From contig CAWJMF010000002.1 of the NCBI GenBank assembly GCA_963843945.1, forward strand, positions 1,984,001 to 2,048,000: 64,000 nt of DNA. Direction: 5' to 3'. This DNA is from CAWJMF01 sp963843945 (GTDB lineage: Bacteria > Vulcanimicrobiota > Vulcanimicrobiia > Vulcanimicrobiales > Vulcanimicrobiaceae). The notes beneath the pieces are model-generated. The model saw only the letters and a program-made list of their open reading frames with translations. It did not search any database and was not told where the DNA came from. The translations under genes were made by a program, and so were the position numbers. Positions 8,100 through 18,397 of this stretch are shown here, piece by piece (the stretch's first letter is position 1; each line of letters begins with the position of its first letter).

Positions 8100-8240
8100 G
8101 ACGCAATGCTTTGCATTAATATTTTACAGGACGATCACGCGGCGTTGACGCGTTAACGCCGATAAAGTGATAAGAGATATAGAACGTTTCGAGCCACGGG
8201 CCTCGAAACCTTAGTTTCCACGACCCTTGGAGCATGTGTG
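8100..8240. promoter_or_regulatory. Divergent promoter/5' UTR region between pilus operon and secretin
   Basis: This stretch contains an AT-rich island (8105-8127), unusual in this GC-rich window. It also has two hairpins: CGGCGTT/AACGCCG (8140-8146 with 8155-8161) and GTTTCGAG/CTCGAAAC (8186-8193 with 8202-8209). A possible plus-strand promoter is TTGACG (8145-8150) with TGATAA 17 bases later (8168-8173). The second hairpin would lie in the secretin leader. No c-di-GMP riboswitch consensus was recognised. Confidence 0.45.
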
Positions 8241-9711
8241 ATGACCAAGCAGATTCGGGCTATTTTCGCCTGCGCGGCGCTGGCGATGGGCCTTCTGAGC
8301 AGCAGCGGAACGCCCGCCGGCGCGGAGTCGACGGCGATCCTCGCCGTTCAGACCTTCCACTCGATCATCCTCAATACGCCGAATTTAACCCGGATCGCCA
8401 TCGGCGACGGGCGCATCGCCGGCGTGGTCCCGATCGGGACCAGCCAGCTCCTGATCAACGGCAAGATGATCGGCCACACCACCCTAATGGTCTGGCAAGG
8501 CTCGCGGCGGACCGACTACGAGGTCACCGTTACCGAGTCCGGGGCCGACGACATCGCCCAGATCCTGCGGGCTGCGATCAACGAGCCCGGCGTGGAAGTG
8601 GTCGAAGTCGACTATAACTTCATCATCCGCGGGACGGTCCCCGACGTCGAGGCCTACCGGCATCTCAACGACGTCATCGGGAACTTCCGGGGGATGAAGT
8701 TCCACGGCACTTCCGACCACGACATCACCGTGGTCAACGCGGTCCAGGTCGCGAAGCCGCTGGGCAACCTCCAAGACGAGATCGCGACGGTCCCGGGAAC
8801 CCACGGCATCCGGGTCGACTCGGACGGCCAGGGCAACGTGGTCGTCAGCGGCACCGTCCACGACCGCACGGAAGGCGAACAGGTCTTGGACAAGGTCCGC
8901 GGGCTCGCCGGACCCTTCCTCTCAACGAATGGTAAGGTCATCGACCGTCTCGCTTCGGAAACGACGAGCCAGGTCGACGTCAAGGTCTACATCCTCGAGG
9001 TCGACAAGACGGCGACCTCGCAGCTTGGGCTGCGCTTGCAGACCGCCACGATCGGCGGCAGCTCCTCGAGCACGGTCACGCTCCAAGGCGTCCAGTACGG
9101 GCTTTCGACGGCCAACCAGCTGGTCGCGATCGAAAACCCGGCCAACCCTTCGACGTTCGGCCGCTGGCTCAACGTGGGCAACTTGGCCCGTGCCACGTAT
9201 CTCGCGCCGACGATCGACTTGCTGCTCCAGACGGGCCACGCGCGGCTGCTCTCGTCGCCGAACCTGGTCACGTTGCCGGGACGTCAGGCGACGTTCCTGG
9301 TCGGCGGCCAGATCCCGATCCCCGTGTCCAACGGCCTCGGTACCGTCACCATTACCTACAAGCAGTACGGCGTCCAGCTGAACGTGACGCCCGACGCTGC
9401 TCGGCAACGGCGGGGTCGAAACCGTCATCGCCCCGGAAGTCTCGGACCTCGACTACGCCAACGGCATAAACCTCAACGGCTTCACCGTCCCTGGCCTGCG
9501 CACGAGCACGCTGAGCACCGACGTCATCACGCAGAGCGGCGAGAGCATCGTGATGGGCGGTCTGCTGCGCCGGATCGAGACGCGGACGCTGCAGAAGATC
9601 CCGGTCCTCGGTGACTTGCCGATCTTAGGCGTGCTCTTCCGTTCGACCGGCTACACGAAGCAAGACACCGACGTCGTCTTCGTGATGACGCCGACCATCG
9701 TCACGAAGTAG
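8241..9711 (+). CDS. cpaC: Tad pilus secretin CpaC/RcpA, frameshifted
   Basis: Outer-membrane secretin that forms the pilus exit pore. It has a signal peptide (IRAIFACAALAMGLLSSS), an N-terminal pilus-formation domain, a BON-like segment (about residues 180-230) and the secretin core (PTIDLLLQTGHARLLSSPNLVTL, LVGGQIPIPV). After LNVTP near 9399 one extra base breaks the frame. The +1 frame then continues with the C-terminal secretin signature (QSGESIVMGGLLRR, KIPVLGDLPILGVLFRS) and stops at 9709-9711. Without the shift the product is about 490 residues, normal for RcpA. ATG 8241 is preferred over GTG 8238 because GGAG lies eight bases upstream. A sequencing error or a recent mutation would both explain it. 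Confidence 0.85.
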
Positions 9712-9752
9712 TCCGGCGTTGAGCCCTTACCGCCGCACCGGAAACCTCTCGC

Positions 9753-10358
9753 GTGCGTAGGACGGCGCTGGGCTTTCTGCTCGCGCTCTGCTGCCTGCCG
9801 GTCGCGGCGCCGGCCGGGCAGATCATCTCCAACGTGCCGCCCAGCGGCGTTCAAGTGATCATCGGCGGCCCCGATCCCACGCCGGCGCCCAAAGCCAAGC
9901 ATCCGAAGAAAAAGGCGAGCACGCAAAACACCGCGGCCGCCGGAGCCGCCTACAGCGAACCGCTCTCGGCCGGCAGCGACGAAGCCTACGGGCTGGGCGC
10001 GATCGTCGTTCACGACGCGCTGCGCTACGTCGGCGTCCCATACGTCTGGGGCGGCGCATCGCCGCACGGCTTCGACTGCTCGGGATTCACCTGGTACGTC
10101 TATCACCTCGCCGGGATCAGCATCCCGCGCACGGCGGACATCCAATTCGCGCAGGGGCGGCCGATCGCAGGCGATCCGATCCCAGGCGATCTCGTCTTCT
10201 TTCAAACGTACGACTACGGCGCTTCACACGTCGGCATCTACTTGGGCAACGGGCAATTCGTCAACAGCATCGGCGACGACGTCCACATCGCCAGCTTCAA
10301 TTCGTATTATTTCCGCAGCCGCTACCTCGGCGCGCGACGCTTCCTGCCCGATTACTGA
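9753..10358 (+). CDS. Secreted NlpC/P60 cell-wall endopeptidase
   Basis: A 201-residue exported peptidase beginning at GTG. It has a signal peptide (MRRTALGFLLALCCLPVAAPAG), a Pro/Lys/Ala-rich linker to about residue 80, and then an NlpC/P60 domain with catalytic Cys109 (FDCSGF) and His159 (SHVGIYLG). The family cleaves gamma-D-glutamyl-meso-diaminopimelate or related peptidoglycan bonds. It lies 41 bases after the secretin on the same strand, so it may open the wall for the Tad channel. That role is inferred from position only. Its last seven bases overlap the convergent neighbour. Confidence 0.88.
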   Translation: MRRTALGFLLALCCLPVAAPAGQIISNVPPSGVQVIIGGPDPTPAPKAKHPKKKASTQNTAAAGAAYSEPLSAGSDEAYGLGAIVVHDALRYVGVPYVWGGASPHGFDCSGFTWYVYHLAGISIPRTADIQFAQGRPIAGDPIPGDLVFFQTYDYGASHVGIYLGNGQFVNSIGDDVHIASFNSYYFRSRYLGARRFLPDY

Positions 10359-11611
10359 GCGGCCGCCGTCGCTTTACTGACCGCAGTCCAAATCTCGCGC
10401 AGGAACGAGGCCGCGTCCATCACGAGACCGATCGACTGGGTCGAGCCGCGATCGGTCAGTTTCGTGACGCTCGCCGGATTGATGTCGACGCAGATGACCT
10501 TGCACGAGGCCGGCAGCAAATTGCCGACGGCGATGGAGTGGAGCAGCGTACAGACGCAGAGCGCCATGCCGATCTCCGGGACGTGACGGCGCATCGCGCG
10601 CTGCGCCTCGACCACATCGACGATCACGTCGGGCAGCGGGCCGTCGTCGCGAATCGAGCCGGCCAAGACGACCGGGATGTTGCGCCGGTAAGCTTCGTAC
10701 ATGATGCCGCCGCGTAGCAGCCCGCTTTCCATTGCCTGCCGGATTCCGCCGGCGGCCCGGATCCGGTTGATGGCACGCAAGTGGTGAACGTGGCCCTCTT
10801 CGACCGGGAAGGCGTCGTCGAGATCGACGCCCAGCGACGTGCCGAAGAACTGCGACTCGATGTCGTGCGCGGCCAGCGCGTTGCCGGCGAACAGCGCATT
10901 GACGAAATCCTCGCGGATCAGCCATTCGAGATACTTCCCGGCTCCCGTGTGCACGATCGCCGGACCGCCCACGAGCAGGACGCGCTTGCCGGCGGCACGC
11001 GTCGCGAGCAGTTCGCGCGCCACTTCCGCGATGAGCGATTCCTTCGGCTTCTCGCTCGAAACCGCGCTCGACATGAATTCGAAGACTTGCTTGCGGCGCG
11101 GACGCTGCAGCGCTTGGACGCGGACGCCCGCGTGCCCGACGACGACCTCGTCACCGGCCCGCACGTCGGAAGGCGCGACCGTGAGGGCACTTTCCCCGCG
11201 CAGCACGATCGAACAATCCATCTCCGGCAGCGCGACCGGCAGCCAGTTTCCGGCGACGCGCACCTCGGTTTCGAGGTTCGTCGTCGCGTAGAAGTCGTCG
11301 GGCAAGACGCCGTCGCGCGGGGCCGGCTGCGTTCGGACGTCGGTATCGTCGGGAAGGATAGCGCCGATGTCGCGCAACTTGTCGAGCAGGTCGCTGAGGT
11401 GCTCGCTGGAGTCCGCTTCGATACGCAAGCGCGCGGTGCTGGGCTCGGTGGCGGTTTGGCCGACCGAGAAGTTATCGATCGTATAGCGCGCGTACTCGTT
11501 GTCCATGATGACTTCGAGTACGTGACCGAAGACCCCCGAGTCGAGGATGTGGCCGCGCAGCTCGATCTCGCGGACGTACGCTCCCGCGCTATTCTTCGAC
11601 GTGTCCGCCAT
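10352..11611 (-). CDS. LOR/SDH bifunctional-type protein, probable ornithine cyclodeaminase
   Basis: A 419-residue protein of the TIGR00300/LOR-SDH family. The N-terminal part (about 10-100: YVREIELRGHILDSGVFGHVLEV) is the LOR/SDH conserved domain. The C-terminal half carries a Rossmann-like region (KRVLLVGGPAIVHTGAGKYLEWLI) and the family block GLLRGGIMYEAYRRNIPVVL. Relatives in methanogens, and the C-terminal domain of cyanobacterial AgrE/ArgZ, convert ornithine to proline and ammonia. The arginine dihydrolase domain of AgrE is absent here. An arginase at 51855-52739 could supply ornithine. The specific reaction is inferred from the family. Confidence 0.75.
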   Translation of the reverse strand: MADTSKNSAGAYVREIELRGHILDSGVFGHVLEVIMDNEYARYTIDNFSVGQTATEPSTARLRIEADSSEHLSDLLDKLRDIGAILPDDTDVRTQPAPRDGVLPDDFYATTNLETEVRVAGNWLPVALPEMDCSIVLRGESALTVAPSDVRAGDEVVVGHAGVRVQALQRPRRKQVFEFMSSAVSSEKPKESLIAEVARELLATRAAGKRVLLVGGPAIVHTGAGKYLEWLIREDFVNALFAGNALAAHDIESQFFGTSLGVDLDDAFPVEEGHVHHLRAINRIRAAGGIRQAMESGLLRGGIMYEAYRRNIPVVLAGSIRDDGPLPDVIVDVVEAQRAMRRHVPEIGMALCVCTLLHSIAVGNLLPASCKVICVDINPASVTKLTDRGSTQSIGLVMDAASFLREIWTAVSKATAAAQ

Positions 11612-11700
11612 AGGCGACGCTTCGCTGTGCGCCGCGCGGGAGCATTGTCGTTGCGAACCGATGCGCCGCGCCTGGCCAAGCGGACCGGGGCAACCCTGCC

Positions 11701-12539
11701 TTGCCGCTAATCCTGGTCCCGACGCCGATCGGAAATTTGCGCGACATCACGTTGCGCGCGCTCGACGTCTTGCAGACGTGCGACGAAATCGTTGCCGAGG
11801 ACACGCGGGTTGCGGCTCGTTTGTTGAACGCGTACGGAATCCGGGAAAACCAGTACGGGGCTATCGCGAGCAGAATGCCGCCGAGGTCACGCGCGCGATT
11901 CTCGAACGCGCGCGCGGACCGCATGGTGGCGGTGCTGAGCGACGCCGGCACACCCGGCATCTCCGATCCGGGCCGCGAGCTCGTCGCTGCCGCACGCGAG
12001 GTCGGCGTAGCGGTCGAGGTTTTGCCGGGCGCGGCGGCGTTCGTCTGCGCCGCGGTACTGTCCGGTTTCCCGCTCGAACGATTTACGTTCGAGGGCTTTC
12101 TGCCGCGGCGCGCGGCGAGCGCGAGCGGGCGCTGCGCGCGCTCTGCTGGCCGGCACGACGACGGTCTGGTACGAAGCTCCGCACCGCATCGTCGCAACGC
12201 TGGAAGCGCTGGCCGCGATCGCTCCCGATGCGACGGTCTTTCTGGGGCGCGAACTGACGAAGCTGCACGAGCAGCAGATCGCGGGACGCCGAGCGCGGTT
12301 GCTGCGGCGTTGCAGCTGCCGGTACGCGGCGAATTCGTTCTTGTTGTCGGCCCCTGCCGTGCCGCCAAGACGGCGTCAGCGACGAACAACTCGACCGCGC
12401 GATCGATGCGGCGCTGGCCGCGGGTTCCGCGCCGTCCGCGATCGCCAAAGCGCTCGCGCGCGAGAGCGCGCACTCGCGCCAGGCGCTTTACGCGCGCGTG
12501 ATCGGACGCAAGATCGCGCGGGACGAGCGGGCCGACTGA
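11701..12539 (+). pseudogene. rsmI: 16S rRNA 2'-O-ribose C1402 methyltransferase RsmI, several frameshifts
   Basis: Starts at TTG 11701 with the RsmI signature (VPTPIGNLRDITLRAL, IVAEDTR, LLNAYGI). The reading frame then changes at least six times. Pieces recognisable in order are a YREQNAAEV segment, VAVLSDAGTPGISDPGRELV, VEVLPGAAAFVCA, FTFEGFLPRR, TTVWYEAPHRIV, FLGRELTKLHEQ, GEFVLVVGP and a C-terminal helical tail ending ARDERAD with TGA at 12537-12539. The full RsmI length (about 280 residues) is covered, so nothing large is lost. Either this is a decayed gene or the stretch is rich in base-calling errors; the neighbouring genes to 18.4 kb show the same. Confidence 0.8.
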
Positions 12540-13850
12540 ACGTCCTGATCGCCACCCGACGCGGCTAGACCGGAGGCAGCGAGCGCGAGCAAAATGAGCC
12601 CAAGCCAGGTCGGCACTTTCGTTTCGAAACGCTGAGCGGGCGTCCGGCGATCGCGCACCGAGAGCGTCTCCCACAGACCCCACTCGTCCTCCGCCAACCT
12701 TCCGCCGTCCGCAATACGGCGCATCGCCGGGCGCACGTCCGCGTGCGGCGTGACCGGCAACCGTCCGTACACGAACGGCATTTCGGCAAACGTCTGCCAT
12801 GGAATTGCAAGTAAGAGCAACGCGGCGATGGCGAGCGGGCGCCACGCGCTGCGCTTCACGACGCACATGAAGGCGAGCGGCAGCGCGAAAGCCATCTGAT
12901 GGATGTGGGCGTACGCGCCACCGAGCAACGCGAAAGCCGGCGGAACGAGCACGATGAAGGCGCGGTCGTGCTGGTTACGCGCGAGCCGCCCGGCCAGCGC
13001 AATGCCCGCGCCGGCCATCGCCAGGTACGACAGCGTGCCAAGTTCCAGGGCGAGATCCGGCGCGACGCCGATCTGCGCCAGCAGCGCGCTCAAGCTGTAC
13101 TGGCCGCCGAAGGCGAGGCCTTCGGCCCGCGCCTGTGCCGGAACGACCCGCGTCAGGTACTCGAGGTTTTGCGCCAAGCCGCCGTAAGCGAGCGCAAGCA
13201 GCGCGAGCAATCCGGCGAAAACGAGCAGCGCGCGCCGGGCGCGCGGTTCCCACACGAAAAGCGCGAGGCACAGCGGTAAGCCGACGTGCGCCTCAGCGAG
13301 CGTTGCCGCCGCAAACGCCGCCGCGGTCAGCGGCTTTTCCCGGCGCAGCGCCAAGGCTGCGGCGCAGAGGCAACAGAGCACGAGCGGCACGATCTGTCCG
13401 ATCAGAATCGACGCGAGCGCGTCCGCGAGAAGAACGGGGACGAAGAGCGCGATCAAGCGCAGCCCCGTAAGCCGCCGCAGCAAGAACAGCGCAACGGTGA
13501 ACGAGACGAAAAGGATCGCGAACCACAGCGAGGCGGCAACTCGGTAGCTAAGGACGCCGAAGAGCGCGAAGGGCGCGAGCACGAAGGGAGGTAGCGGCGC
13601 CGGTACGACCAGATACGGCTGCATCTTGAAGCCGATCGAGTCGATCGCATCTTCTTCGCAGCGGCGCAGCGGCTCGGCAAGGTATGGATCGGCCCGCGCC
13701 GCGCTCACTTTTCCAGCGCAGTAGAATGCGAGGAAGTCGATCTGGTTGCGCGCCGAGACGCGGGTCGCTTGGGCGAGCACGTCGCGCGTCGTAAAGAACG
13801 CGCAAGCGAGCGCGACGAGCAGAAGACAACGCCACGTACGACCGCTTCAT
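12488..13850 (-). CDS. GT87-like polytopic glycosyltransferase, N-terminal frameshift
   Basis: A polytopic membrane protein of about 450 residues with the layout of DUF2029/GT87 polyprenol-phosphate-sugar transferases: an early catalytic-type acidic segment (NQIDFLAFYCAGKV...DPY), about ten helices, and an IGQIVPLVLCCLCAAAL stretch. The start is ATG 13850 (MKRSYVAL), which overlaps the upstream gene stop as ATGA. After about eight codons one extra base shifts the frame into LLLVALACAFFTTRDVLAQ and the long open frame beginning at 13780. The 3' end overlaps the end of rsmI by 52 bases on the opposite strand, so the true stop may also be displaced by an indel. Confidence 0.7.
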
Positions 13851-15355
13851 TTGCTCTTCCGCAAGTCGTAGACGACGAGGGAAACCCATTCGACGTTCGC
13901 TGGGAAATCGTAACGGGCCGCGACGCGGTAGCGCCGGGCGAGTTCGTCGGTGAGCACGTCGGTCATCTGGTACGGAAGGATTCCCGAGCTGTGGAAAGGG
14001 CGTGCGAGCGAGGTCGGGCGGACGACCGCAAGCAAGGCGTTCCGCCTGCGGCGAGCTGCCCGATTTCTTTGCAGGCTGCGGCCGACCGGATCCGGCGCGG
14101 CCCAGGCCGCGGTTTCGTCGGCGATATCGAAATCCTGAGGATCGCTCCAGCGCGGAAAACCGAAGATCGTCCGCCCAGCGCGCATAGAAGGCGCAGCTCG
14201 CCGCAGCGTACCCCGGGGCGACGAGAATGGCCGCATCGCGCAGCGCCGGCATGGCGAGCGTCTCGCCGGCTTCGCGCATCCCGCTTTTGGGCTGATGCAC
14301 GAGGTAGGCCGTAGGTTTGACGTCGGTCGCGGCCAAGGCGAGCCCGGCATAGCCCAGCACGAGTGCGGCGACGGCGGGTGAACCGCCCGCGCGCTTGACG
14401 ATCCGCGTCGCGAACGCGTCGAGCAGACGCGCGTACACGACGATAGCCGGCACGAGGACCGGGAAGACGTAGCGCTGGTCGCGGTATCCGAGCGCCGCTT
14501 CGACGATGACGACCCACAACACCGAAAACGCGATCGCGAACGTGCCTGCATCACGCGCTGCATCGTCGTTCCTTTCGCGCATCCGCGCGTGCAGGAAGAG
14601 TGCGTAGGCCGCGAACGTGACGAGCGCCGCATAGGCAAAGATGAATCCGGCTACCGGGCTACGCAGGTAGCCGGGAAACGTATACGCCATGAGCGCGACC
14701 GCGGCCCCGGGGCGAGTCGCCCACGACGGAAAGTCGATCCAGGGCGTTCCCGCGCGCAGCTGCTCCACGAGCACCGGCAGCCAGGGCGAGAAGGCGACGG
14801 CCAGCAGCACCAGCGGGACGGCGAGTCGCTTGAGCGGTGGCCGGTCGGCGCTGCGGAGATAGCACGTTGCGAGCGCCAAGCCCGACGATAAAGATGACTC
14901 CCACGTAGTGCGTGTAGGCGAGCAATAGCGCCCAGAGCGCCCACCAAGGGCGCCCGCGGGTTGCGAGCCAGCGCACGTACGCGTTGGCGGTCAGTACGAT
15001 CAAAAGCGCCGCGAGCGTGTACGGCCGCAACTCCTGCGAGTAGTAGATCGCCGGCTCGGTCGTAGCGACCAGCCCCGTCGCGACCAGCGCGGCGCGAGGC
15101 CGCATCAAAGCGCAGGCGAAGCGAAGGTCGCGGGGACGAGCAGAATGCCGCACGCGAGCGGCAGCAGCTTAAGCGAGATTTCGCCGAATCCGAAAAGCGC
15201 GCCGCGGCGCGCTCTAAGAGGAAGAACAGCGGCGGGTTGGTTTCGACCCGCGCGACGTGTTCGAGCGTCGCCCGCAACGTCGGCTGGATCACGTCGAAAT
15301 ATGTGTAGGCCTCGTCGCGCCATACGCCGATGCCGGCGAACGGAACACGCAGCAA
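13847..15355 (-). pseudogene. GT39/PMT-type glycosyltransferase, multiple frameshifts
   Basis: Collinear fragments in different frames make one polytopic GT-C enzyme of about 500 residues: IGVWRDEAYTYFDV (the DE motif of the first periplasmic loop), RVETNPPLFFLLERAAARF, SLKLLPLACGILLVPATF, YYSQELRPYTLAALLIV, LLAYTHYVGVIFIVG, DQRYVFPVLVPAIVVYARLL, then a soluble C-terminal part ending VYDLRKSK. The family transfers sugars from polyprenol phosphates outside the inner membrane. At least four frame changes are needed. The stop overlaps the next gene start (ATGA), so the operon structure is preserved, which argues for sequence error over long-term decay. Confidence 0.7.
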
Positions 15356-15538
15356 CCCCCGAAAAGCGTCAGCCCGTCACCGCGACGAGGATCCAGGTTT
15401 CGCGCGACACTCGCTGCGTCACGTCAACCGGCCGGCTGGGCCGCGCGAACGGCTTCCCAGCCTCGCCGGCCGGGAACGCATTCGAAACGAGCGCTGCCGC
15501 ACAAGTCACAGGTCTCTCTCTCGTCGAAACGTCGCCGG
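15356..15538. promoter_or_regulatory. Divergent spacer between glycosyltransferase genes
   Basis: This stretch of about 180 bases separates the minus-strand GT39-like gene from the plus-strand GT-C pair and should contain both promoters. I see no clear -10/-35 pair, hairpin or small coding region in it. Confidence 0.35.
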
Positions 15539-16931
15539 GTGACAGGCGGCCATTTCCTCTGGATGTTCGCCCTTCTTTGTGCGGGCCTTTTCGCGCTGCG
15601 CTCGGCGCCGCGCGTTCGCTCCGAGCTACCAGCCGCAACACCGGCGCCGGCTTGGCAAACCTTCGTCGGCTGTCTCATTCTCGTCGGTTCGTTCTTCTTC
15701 GAAATTAAGGTCGTCGCGATTGCGGCGGCAACGCAGCTTCCGTTCCCCGACTGGTTCGCGCGCTTACCGCTGCTCTTCATCGACGAAAATCCGCCGCTTT
15801 ACGGACACACGCCCGCATGGGTCGGTAACTCCATGCTCTTGCTAGCGCTCCTGCAAAGTTTGGTTCTCTTCTGGCTTTACCGGAGCTATGCGCCTGCGCG
15901 AGGACGCCGTGCCGGACCGCTGGTTCGTCGCGGCGGGGTGTCTCGTGATGGTCGCGACGGCGCTCCTAACACGGGCCTCGGCCGCCACTGCCGACCTCTA
16001 TCTCAACGTCGGCTACGGCCACCTCGGGCTCGGATCGTACTCGCCGCCGGCCACGCCTTTCGCGGGAGACTTCGGCCTAATTAACAGCATTTGGGGCGTC
16101 CCGATTCTCCCGGCTGCGTACGGACCGCTGTGGCTGATCCTCGGCGAGCGCGATCGTCAAGGCGGGCAGTTCGCTCGCGATGCAGCTTCAGGCTTTTCGC
16201 ATCTGCGCCGCGCTTCGCGTTCCTCGCTTGCATCCCGGTGTTGCGAAAGCTCGGCTTGCGCTTGCCCGAGATCGCGCTCTTCGCGCTCAATCCCGCGATC
16301 GTTTTCCAGTTCGTCGTCGACGCACACAACGACATCTTTCCGCTTCTCTTGGCACTCCTGGCAACGGCGTTCGCCGCCGGCAGGCCGTGGCTCGCCCTCG
16401 CGCTCGCCGTGGCCGCCGGCTCGATGAAAATCCCGTTCGCATTCGCCGCCGGCGTCGGCTTTTCGCAGCTCGCGAGTCGCCTCCAACGCGTTTCCTTCGG
16501 CGTTGCGGCGGTCGCCTTAACGATCTTCGTCGACGGAAGTCGGCTCGCGCGGTCTGTACTTTTCTTCCGTCGCCGCGCTCGCTAACCACGCGTTGCCAAA
16601 CGTCACCGATAAGGTCGCGCACGGGCTGGCGCTCGCGGCGGTTTTCGTTACAACCGGACTCGCGCTTTGGAGCCGCCGCTACATCGTGACCGGCGCTTGG
16701 ACGTTCCTGCCGTTTGGGGCCGTCGTCTTACCGTGGTATGCGGTCTGGGGGTTTCCCTACGCCATTCTACAGCGAACATTTCTTCCGATTTTCTTGATCA
16801 CGCTGCCGGCGCTGGCGTTCGATCTGTCGACGAGCTTTGGGATCACTCCGGCCGCGCGCCTGCTCTTCCTTGTCGTCGTCTGCAGCCCGATCGCAGTCGT
16901 GCTGAGCGAAAGGTTGCCCGGACGCCGTTAG
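15539..16931 (+). pseudogene. MptB-like GT-C mannosyltransferase, first of a tandem pair, four frameshifts
   Basis: Successive frames give one polytopic protein of about 460 residues: FIDENPPLYGHTPAWVGN, then ADLYLNVGYGHLGLGSYSPP, LPAAYGPLWL, FALNPAIVFQFVVDAHNDI, and a C-terminal part MPNVTDKVAHGLALAAVF... to LSERLPGRR. The DLYxYxxxGH...PP, YGPLW and NP...HND blocks are the pattern of MptA/MptB-type polyprenol-phosphate mannosyltransferases. Four frame changes (near 15885, 16145, 16215 and 16545) are each explained by one extra base. GTG 15539 matches the start of the downstream paralogue (VT-G-FL). Confidence 0.7.
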
Positions 16932-16979
16932 GCAGGGCCCGCACGGGTCCGCACCCCGTCTTGCCGGAATCGGCGAAGG

Positions 16980-18397
16980 GTGACGACTGGGCTTTTCTTG
17001 GCGGCACTCGCGCTCGCGCTCGCGGGACTCATCAAGCCGCGCGCGGCCAAGCGCGCGACGCACGAACTCGAGACGGCCGCTTCGCCGGCGCTCGTCGCTC
17101 TGCTGTGCCTGCTGATCGCGGCGCTCTTTGTGGCGCAGCTTCGCACGATCGAGCTTGCGGCGGCCACGCAAATCCCGTATCCGTCCCGCTACGCCGGCTT
17201 GCCGGTCGTTCCGATCGACGAGTCGCCGCCGCTCTACAGCCACACGCCCGCCTGGGTCGCAACGGACATCCTCGCGCTCACGCTCGCGGAAACGGCGGTA
17301 CTGACCGCGCTCTACCTTGCGCTGCGCGGCCGGCGCGCGAGCCGCGGCACGGTCGCGGCGATCGCGCTGACGAGTGCGCTCATGATCGCTGCGGCCTTGC
17401 GCACGCCCGCTGCGACGACCCAGGATCTCTACCTCTACGTCGGCTTCGGCCATCTCGGCAGCGCCGCTTACGCGCCGCCCGCCGTTCCCTTTGCGGGCGA
17501 ATTTCGCGCGGTGAACCGCTTGTGGGGTCTGCCGATGCTTCCCGCCGCGTACGGGCCGCTCTGGATCGTCGTTTTCGCGCTTGAGCTTGCTCGCGGGCAA
17601 CTCGCTCGCGGCGCAAGTCGAAGCGTTTCGCGTCGCGGGCGCCGATCTTTTTTTGTGCCGCCGTAGCCTTGGTGCTGCTCCTGCGGCGCGAACTTGCGAG
17701 CGGCGCGCTCTTCGCCTTGAATCCGGCGCTGCTCGAGCAGTACGTCGCGAACGGGCACAACGACATCCTCGGACTCGCGCTCACCCTCGGCGCGTTCCTC
17801 GCGGTGCGGCGCAGCGTTGGACTCGCGATCCTTCTCGTGGCCGCTGCCGGCGCCGTCAAACTGCCCTTCGCGTTGATCGGCACGCTCGCTTTTGCGACGC
17901 TTCCAACTTTACGGCGGCGCATCGTCGCGGCGGGACTGGGGCTGGAGCTCGGTTTTGCGGCGACGCTCGCCTTCAGCGCCGGTCACTATGCCGGGTCGGC
18001 GACCCAAGTCATGCAGCGCTATCTTTTCCACGATCCGTTCACGGCGTTGGCCCGCATCGTCGTTGCGGAGGTGGCGCTCGCCGCACTTACCGCCGTGCTT
18101 CTGCTGCGCCGTTTCGATCGCGGCGCGAGCTGGTCGTTTCTCGCGTTCGGGACGGAGCTATTTCCTTGGTACGTCGGCTGGGGCATCCCGTACGCGCTGC
18201 TCGAGGGTTCGTGGCTCGGCGTCTACCTCTTGAGCCTGCCCCTAGTCGCTTTCAACCTGACGACGGTCTACGCACCGAACGCTTGGAGCCGCGCCGCCTA
18301 CGGCGTTCTCGTGCTCGCACCGCTGCTGGTGCTGCTGGCCCGGCGCTTCGGCGGGCGCGAGGCGCCGATTGCGCCGCGCCGAACCTCCGGGCTCTGA
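16980..18397 (+). pseudogene. MptB-like GT-C mannosyltransferase, second of a tandem pair, two frameshifts
   Basis: A paralogue of the preceding gene, about 470 residues and polytopic. Matching blocks are PIDESPPLYSHTPAWVAT, DLYLYVGFGHLGSAAYAPP, LPAAYGPLWI and FALNPALLEQYVANGHNDI. The frame shifts by one extra base near 17580 (GCGCTTGAGC) and again at a run of seven T near 17650. After that the frame is open to TGA at 18395-18397, which overlaps the metG start (TGATG). The first shift falls at the same place, just after YGPLW, as one of the shifts in the upstream copy. Likely substrate: a polyprenol-phosphate sugar for envelope glycan synthesis. Confidence 0.75.

Noticed and set aside
8100..8240. 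c-di-GMP riboswitch before the secretin
   Set aside because: Two hairpins are present, but the GEMM core sequences are not.
8241..9711. Programmed frameshifting in the secretin
   Set aside because: No slippery run or stimulatory hairpin was recognised at 9399, and nearby genes share similar one-base insertions, so error is simpler.
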